Shown here: positions 58,527-64,000 of the stretch, piece after piece
How the letters are laid out: each line of letters begins with the position of its first letter
Numbering within the stretch: the stretch's first letter is position 1
Origin: Capitella teleta
Taxonomy: Eukaryota > Annelida > Polychaeta > Capitellidae
NCBI GenBank assembly: GCA_000328365.1
Contig: KB302196.1
Span: 966,148-1,030,147 of the forward strand
Direction: 5' to 3'
DNA length: 64,000 nt
The notes under the pieces: generated by a model
The model's input: only the letters and a program-made list of their open reading frames with translations
Database searches by the model: none
What the model was told of the DNA's origin: nothing
Made by a program: the position numbers and the translations under genes

Positions 58527-61500
58527 TCAGCGGCGAGGCTGGCAAGCTCCAGAGAAATATAAGGTCAATATCAGGGATGGAAACTTCCATCTCGAATGAA
58601 ACCAAACACATAAAAAGCTATTTGCTATAATGCGCAAAGTACATTTAAACGGCTGCTTGTACAGAGTTTTTCCTTCGCAGAAGAATTCTTGTACTTGCGT
58701 GCTTGATTCCGCGTCTAGGCTGGCATGGTAGACTAGCTGCTGGCAGCCACCTTCTTCGAGTATCGCGTAAAAGTAGCCGTATACGTCTTCCATTGCCTTC
58801 ATGGTTCTGAAGTTTTACTTATGCAATGACCTTTTGTTCATAGCATAACATGCTATGCATCTGCTGTAACCTACTTGCAAAGCACAATGACTCGTTTTGC
58901 ATGTCGTTTCGCCTCATTTCTATGGGTCAGGTAGGTTGTAAATGATGTCTCTAATTTGGCGAAATTTTTCTATCTTTAGAAAAAAATGTTTGGCCTGAAA
59001 TAAGTGTGCTTTGAAGAGGAATGTACAATTTAAATTAATATTGCCTGTCCGGAACTGCCGTAACACAAAGTCACAAGCCAGTATGCATTGGAGCTTTATT
59101 TTTACAGTGTCTATATTCACAGTAGCGGTGGCTGCAACGACGGGCGTCCGCCCGAGAAGTGCCCACACTCCCGCAGCTTCTTTGTATTTTGTCCGGAAGG
59201 TGTCGCCCCTGATGAAGATAATTAATTCACATTGCATTGTCATGCTGTGACATTACCACTCCACCACGCAATGTGCTTCATCAAAGCCTAGTTAAACTAT
59301 TTTGTCAGCCATGTTTTAAACTATCGATCTCCAAATACTGTCCATGAGGGCCTCCGGACTAGAAAATATACATGAAATCTGCATGCCCAGTGCGAATGTT
59401 TGTGTAAAAGAATATTGCAACGTGTTCCATGAGGTACCCTACCATTCACATCTTCTGGCGTCATCTCATCTGAAGGTAAAATGCCATGGACCTTCACCCC
59501 TCTTGCTTTCCACAACATGAGCTGCAAGAGCCATACCATTATATGTAAAATTCAGTCCACACAAAAATAAATTATTGGCTGGATAATTTCATTTATTCTT
59601 CCTGGCTGGGAGTTCTCTGGCATTTACTTCTAACCACTGCTTCAGAATCTCGCTAAAAGCAACCGAACATAATTCTCCACAACAAAACAGGACTTTACTG
59701 GCAAAGAATCAAGATTGTATTCAGAATGAGTGCTTGGAGGAATCTCATTGATTATTTTTTAAATATTCTTATCATTTCCTACAGTCATTCCGTCTTTAGT
59801 CTACTTCTCTTCTCAGCGCTTTTTCATTTCAACTTGTACTCTTAAGCCATATTCACTTCTATATATGACGTCCAATCTGATTAGTCTATGGATATAACGA
59901 TGGATTGCAGACCAGATGGCGTTTACAAATTACCCATTGTATTGCTGAATGGGAAGCAGCCACAGTGCAACAACCAGTCTACACCACCTGCAAAGTACTT
60001 AAGTAGGCCGTCTGTCCAACACCGTTAAAATGGACAGATTTTGTTCAAGCTGCCTTCTCCTCCACTAGGGATCTTCTCAGCAGTTTTTGCTCAGATGCTT
60101 TTTGCTCATCCCTTGACTGGCACCCCAATCGCCAGCAGTGCGGATGCTTCAGATACAATGTTGGTGCAACCTTGGAGCAGTGTGTCATCAGTGCTTGGCG
60201 GCCTCTAGCTTTCTTCAGCCATCATCACAGCAATGCTGAAACCTGCAGCAGCCCTTTTGGACTGGAAGCTGCATTCCCCATGGTTGTTATGCATAGAAAA
60301 CATAAACAGGAGGGTAAAAAAATGCAAAACTGGTATAATATAGCACCACCGCTGGAGGGCGATATTGAATTGTTCAATGTACCAAAGAATACGAATAGTT
60401 ACTTCTCTGGATTTGCAAATCAATAGTGTTCATATACACCAGTCACCTTTTTTATGTCAAGCGCTCACTGCTTCAACCCCTGTAACATAATTAGACTATG
60501 CATCAGAGGTAATCAAGTAAAACAAGCACATCTGCTTGTTGACCATCCATACAAATAATAGCTCCAAATGCATTTTCCACCGTCAAACTGCTTTCTCAGG
60601 TGGAAGCCTTATGTGGAGAGTGGCTGACCTACCCAATTGATGTGCTGATTTTGCCCCTGGGACGCTTTATCTATAGCGGGTAAGGAATGTTTATTCTGCA
60701 TTTTCCATAAACGGTAATAAATATAATGTATTATGAATGAAAATTTTAATATACTATCATGACATCCGGGGCCCGATCAGATCTCGAAACCAGGACCTCA
60801 ACTTCCGCGATTGGCGTATGATTGCAATCAGGCGGTCAAATCGATCAACTGAGTTACTCGGTGCTATCTATCATGCCACGAAGACGGTGGTCTCCTCAAA
60901 AATTCTTGGTTTTTGCCAAGTATATATCTGATATGAGTGTTGCATGCAAGATTAAAACAAGACACAATTATTATCATGGTCCAGCTTAGTTGTGACGAAT
61001 TGCGAGTGGTTGGCGCATACATCTACAATTCTATATCATTGCTTTGAATGAACCACAATAGCTCAGATATTGTGAAAATCCCCTTTCTCTCCATCCCACT
61101 TAGAGGTAATTATAAACATTTGATACCTTTTGGCAAATGATTTTTGACATCATATCTGGTCTATTAATTATATTCGGATGTTAGTTGCTCCTGATTGACT
61201 CAAATCTTTAGTTTAACTAATCTTCCTTGAAGTCTGATTGACTAGGCGCCTGGATATTTCTTTCAAGTCAAACCATAATTGCCTTTCAGTTACTTTTTCT
61301 GTTGATGGAAGATGAAACCACAAATGGTTTTGATTCCTTGGGTCCAGTGGGTCCAGTGTCCTCGGGATATATCTACGAACTTGTGACTTATGAAAGGACT
61401 ATGGAACTGTAGCAAAGAATGATAGAGATAAAAATAGCAATGCAAATGATACTTAGTACAAGCAGTCAGAGAGGAGAAAACAACAAATGAAACAGATACT

Positions 61501-62077
61501 ACTGCAAAATAAATCTGTCTATAACTTAATTATGGGTTATGAAAAATACAAAATGAAGAACTTGAACAATGCTTAAAAGGTGCAATCATCAACTGATCCA
61601 CTCCACTCAGGGAGCATGTTGAACTAAATTGTGTGTTTGCAGACGTATTCAATTACTGAACAGCCACTATACATTTACGGTAAGCCTGTTCCGTTTGTAG
61701 AAAATTCTTATACTTTGTCATATGACAGATATGATAGATGCGCAAATAGTTTACTGCAGGCTGTATGAAAAGTTAATATTATGAGTCATCCATCAGCGAT
61801 CTAATCGTCACTAATAAATTACATTCACCGACATTGATGATCACATCTTTCAAATGTTCGAAACTTGAACTTGAGTAAGTATGAAACTTGAAGCATGAAA
61901 AACTGAGTCACTGACATGGTCCAGGAGTAGCGGTGGCAGCACAAAAACATTTGATTTCCCGTCCCCAGTCGGCAGAACCACCAACACGTCATCTATGTCG
62001 AAAATTTTAGAGATTGCGGCGTCCACCTCATGAGAAATAGCGAAATTAAATTTGTTCAGAGCGAATGGACTTGCCAT
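58527..62077 (-). pseudogene. RecQ-like DNA helicase, fragmented
   Basis: Minus-strand pieces in the right order: motif I VLPTGDGKS (about 61951-61977); GVKVHGILPSDEMTPEDV (about 59450-59500) where RecQ proteins have the DQV...L..G stretch; SSPEALMDSIWRS (about 59330-59363); motif II GFDEAHCVVEW (DEAH at 59271-59282); GDTFRTKYKE and motif III PVVAATATV (about 59120-59215); and YHASLDAES...VQEFF (about 58700-58740) where helicase domain 2 begins. RecQ enzymes unwind DNA 3'-5' with ATP. A stop directly after the DEAH segment and several frame changes mark a pseudogene, though some gaps may be introns. It lies tail to tail with the PHD/DUF6589-like gene. Multicopy RecQ-like genes of this kind occur in several invertebrates. 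Confidence 0.65.
60007..60426 (+). CDS. Orphan 140-codon open stretch inside the RecQ-like locus
   Basis: The frame is open from 60007 to a TAG at 60424, with first ATG-type start well inside. The later part (AFPMVVMHRKHKQEGKKM, NWYNIAPPLEGDIEL) looks protein-like. A second frame over the same DNA (60040-60200) is also open and protein-like (FKLPSPPLGIFSAVFAQMLF), which suggests a frame-shifted relic. No family is recognised. It lies on the opposite strand within the 2.3-kb gap between RecQ motifs I and Ia, so it may belong to an element inserted there. Confidence 0.2.
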   Translation, partial: AVCPTPLKWTDFVQAAFSSTRDLLSSFCSDAFCSSLDWHPNRQQCGCFRYNVGATLEQCVISAWRPLAFFSHHHSNAETCSSPFGLEAAFPMVVMHRKHKQEGKKMQNWYNIAPPLEGDIELFNVPKNTNSYFSGFANQ

Positions 62078-63033
62078 GACTGGGGTAAAAGTCCAGAATA
62101 ATCGATTTTCCCTCCAAAATTCTCAGAACGAGGCTTGTATCGCGGTGTCGCCTTTGAGGGATTGTGCGGAGTACCTCTAGAGAGTTTTCACGTGACCCGG
62201 CGTAATGGCGACAACTCTGGAATTGTTGTTGAAACTTGAGAAAAGTTGAAAAGTGTGTAATCGAGCGCATTAACGTAGGTGCGGGATGTTTTAACCACCT
62301 TTAGGTATTTTCGAATCGATCGAGACCGTTTGGGAGGCCCGGGGTGATTTTGCTCCCTTCATTAGGGACCCTGGAAAGTTTGGATCTTGGGATCTGCAAG
62401 ATTTTGTCAATACAAGCTTCCACGACTGAAAGGCTGAAGCGACGCAGGAGCCAGGCGAAAGGAGTGGCACGGCTAACCATCGGGTACAAGGCAAACGAGG
62501 CGTGTTCTCGGGGTTTTATGGGTATTTGGTGCACGTAAAGTCAGCGTCGCTTTCAAAACAAAGGGCTCAGACGATTTAATTCAGTGATTTCAAAACGAGA
62601 TAAGAAGAATACAAACGTAAAGATTATCAACAACGAAACGTTGAAAGGGCGTGTGACCTGTCGAAAGAACACTGAGGAGGGGGTCCAGATGTTTATTAAA
62701 TGTTGACTAAATGTTGACGATTTTAGTGTCAGCAATCCTGAACTTGGTGGGACTAGCATTTTCTTCGTTTCGAAGGTGGCCACCAAGCGTCTCCAAGCTA
62801 CTTTATTCTCACATTGACAGCTCATTAAATATCCATGGAGCGCTCGACTTGGACTTGTCATGATATGCCCTAATCAGGGATAATTGTACTACATGTACTA
62901 TATAGCTGCTTTAGCTTTTCCTTGTTTTCATGGGCGGCTATTACGCCCTAATTTTAGATACGTCTCTACCAAGCACGAACTCTTAATCTCGTGGGCTTTT
63001 TCGTGGGCTTATTTAACCTCGGAATCCTGAAGC

Positions 63034-63140
63034 AACAAATGCTTATGTGGTCCGAGGAGGTAAGCAGGAGTTCGAACCTCTAGTGGCCATCGCCAAGCCC
63101 TTTCGAGGCGAGCACGCTAACCACTCAGCCACCACCTCTC
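63034..63140 (-). repeat. tRNA-Ser-like sequence, probable SINE head or tRNA pseudogene
   Basis: On the minus strand GTGGCTGAGTGGTTAGCGTG fits a pol III A box (tRNA D arm) and GGTTCGAACTCC a B box (T arm), about 45 bases apart. There is room for a long variable arm, as in Ser/Leu tRNAs, and a CTCGAAA loop (CGA-like anticodon). The anticodon and T stems pair poorly, so this is not a working tRNA. The outer bases GAGGTGG/TTACCTC can pair as an acceptor stem. No other copy is in the window to define a SINE body. Confidence 0.5.
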
Positions 63141-63361
63141 TTATGCTTCATTTAGGTGAGCGATTGCTTGCTAGTCGGCCTTTTTTTTGCGCGGATGATG
63201 ACTGCTGCAGGCGATATAACTTTATCACTCCCTGTCAGTCATGTTTGAGGGCATTTCATTTTGTCACGAAAGATTAAATTTTGTGATCACTGGGAATTGA
63301 AGCCCCTGTTTGTGTCTATTTCTCAATGAGGCCCGGGCCAGCACCCTGAGTGCATAGGTTC

Positions 63362-63631
63362 TTTTTGTGTTTCGCACAATTTTCGTTGGTTTTTGTTGGC
63401 ATTGTATTTCTTTGCCCTTTAACACGTGTCTCGGAGTGACCCACACGTGGTACCCGTTGCTGTTTCCAACGTAGTTTGGTGATTTTGTCCTTGTCATTTT
63501 GTGTTTTGGGCAATTTTGCTTGATTTTGTTGGCATTGTATTTCTTTGCCCTTTACCATGTGTCTCGGTTTTACCAACACATGGGCGGGCACCCGTGGCTG
63601 TTCCCCACGAGGTTTGGTGGTTTTAGTCTTT
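63362..63631. repeat. Two tandem copies of a 135-bp unit
   Basis: 63362-63496 and 63497-63631 share TTTTGTGTTT, GTTGGCATTGTATTTCTTTG, CCCTTTA, TGTGTCTCGG and the stretch around GGCTGTT/GTTTGGTG at about 75-80 percent. The minus strand stays open across both copies (63316-63651). This may be coding repeats or merely repeat DNA; no family is recognised. Confidence 0.75.
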
Positions 63632-63662
63632 GACGCGACTCGCATGTGCATGCGCTCGCCGC

Positions 63663-63935
63663 TTAGGTAATGTTATTGACGCGTGTCGGTGCTTGCGGAT
63701 ACGCCGCTTTGGCGATGCTTCTTGCATCTCTGCGGATGATGCGTGCAGTTATTTTCCAAATGTTAGGGGCATCGGTTTGTAGACAATCCCAGCAATTCAC
63801 AACATGCGTGTTGCTGGGCCCACCGAGACGGCCGAATTCGCCATCACCCGTTACTTGGTCAACGACCAAGGAGCGCACGTCCCTCCCGCTGCTGAAATTA
63901 AGATCTGGACTGGCACCTTCATTGAAATAGCTCAC
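63663..63935 (-). other. Overlapping open frames on both strands, unrecognised
   Basis: A 90-codon minus frame (with VDQVTGDGEFGRLGGPSNTH) and an 86-codon plus frame cover the same bases. The minus translation looks somewhat protein-like but matches nothing I know. The right flank is cut by the window end. Confidence 0.15.
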
Positions 63936-64000
63936 TTCCTCCCCTCAATCCCCTCAAAGAGCAGCTTCCAACGGTAACACAGAGGGCGGTCGCCACGCAT

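Noticed and set aside
63034-63140. Functional tRNA-Ser gene.
   Set aside because: The A and B boxes fit, but the anticodon and T stems pair poorly.

Overview
The window is nuclear DNA of a non-vertebrate animal. Its one certain gene is an RBFOX (Fox-1/A2BP1) splicing regulator on the + strand. Introns range from about 50 bp to several kb, and mobile elements of kinds common in marine invertebrates (CR1/L2-like LINE tails, P-element transposase, Ty3-like retroelement, RecQ-like and PHD genes) crowd the right side. A scaffold gap (49,329-50,021) shows this is a draft assembly. I cannot name the phylum; a sponge, cnidarian or lophotrochozoan would all fit.

Layout. Positions 1-32 kb hold no large conserved gene. 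They look like the long 5' regulatory and first-intron part of the RBFOX locus: CpG-rich patches, three perfect NRF1-type TGCGCATGCG sites, and a string of RFX X-box-like palindromes (GTTGCCATGGCAAC type) that begins near 13.9 kb and stops near 38.5 kb. Five short ATG-led segments, each ending at a GT donor in phase 0, are candidate alternative first exons. RBFOX coding exons run from 33,583 to the TAA at 39,858 in ten exons, with a 3' UTR to about 40.7 kb. The RRM is split exactly as in other animals (54-nt and 93-nt exons). The 93-nt exon has the Fox-binding hexamer TGCATG overlapping or abutting both splice sites, which suggests that the protein controls splicing of its own RRM exon.

From about 41 kb to the end the sequence is repeat-rich. 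It contains a TIR element with a 9-bp target duplication and a 172-bp tandem repeat inside; two foldback palindromes; a broken Ty3/mdg4-type retroelement (a fossil); the gap; a LINE 3' end with a long TTA tail; a P-element transposase remnant; a multi-exon PHD-finger/DUF6589-like gene (+, about 57.0-58.2 kb) lying tail to tail with a RecQ-like helicase pseudogene (-, 62.1-58.5 kb); a tRNA-Ser-like SINE head; and a 135-bp tandem repeat. The PHD/DUF6589-RecQ pair could be a two-gene mobile unit.

A short palindrome with core GCGTTATGAT is scattered over the window, often as inverted pairs, and also forms part of the TIRs at 43.4/44.5 kb. All calls come from reading the sequence; no database search was possible.
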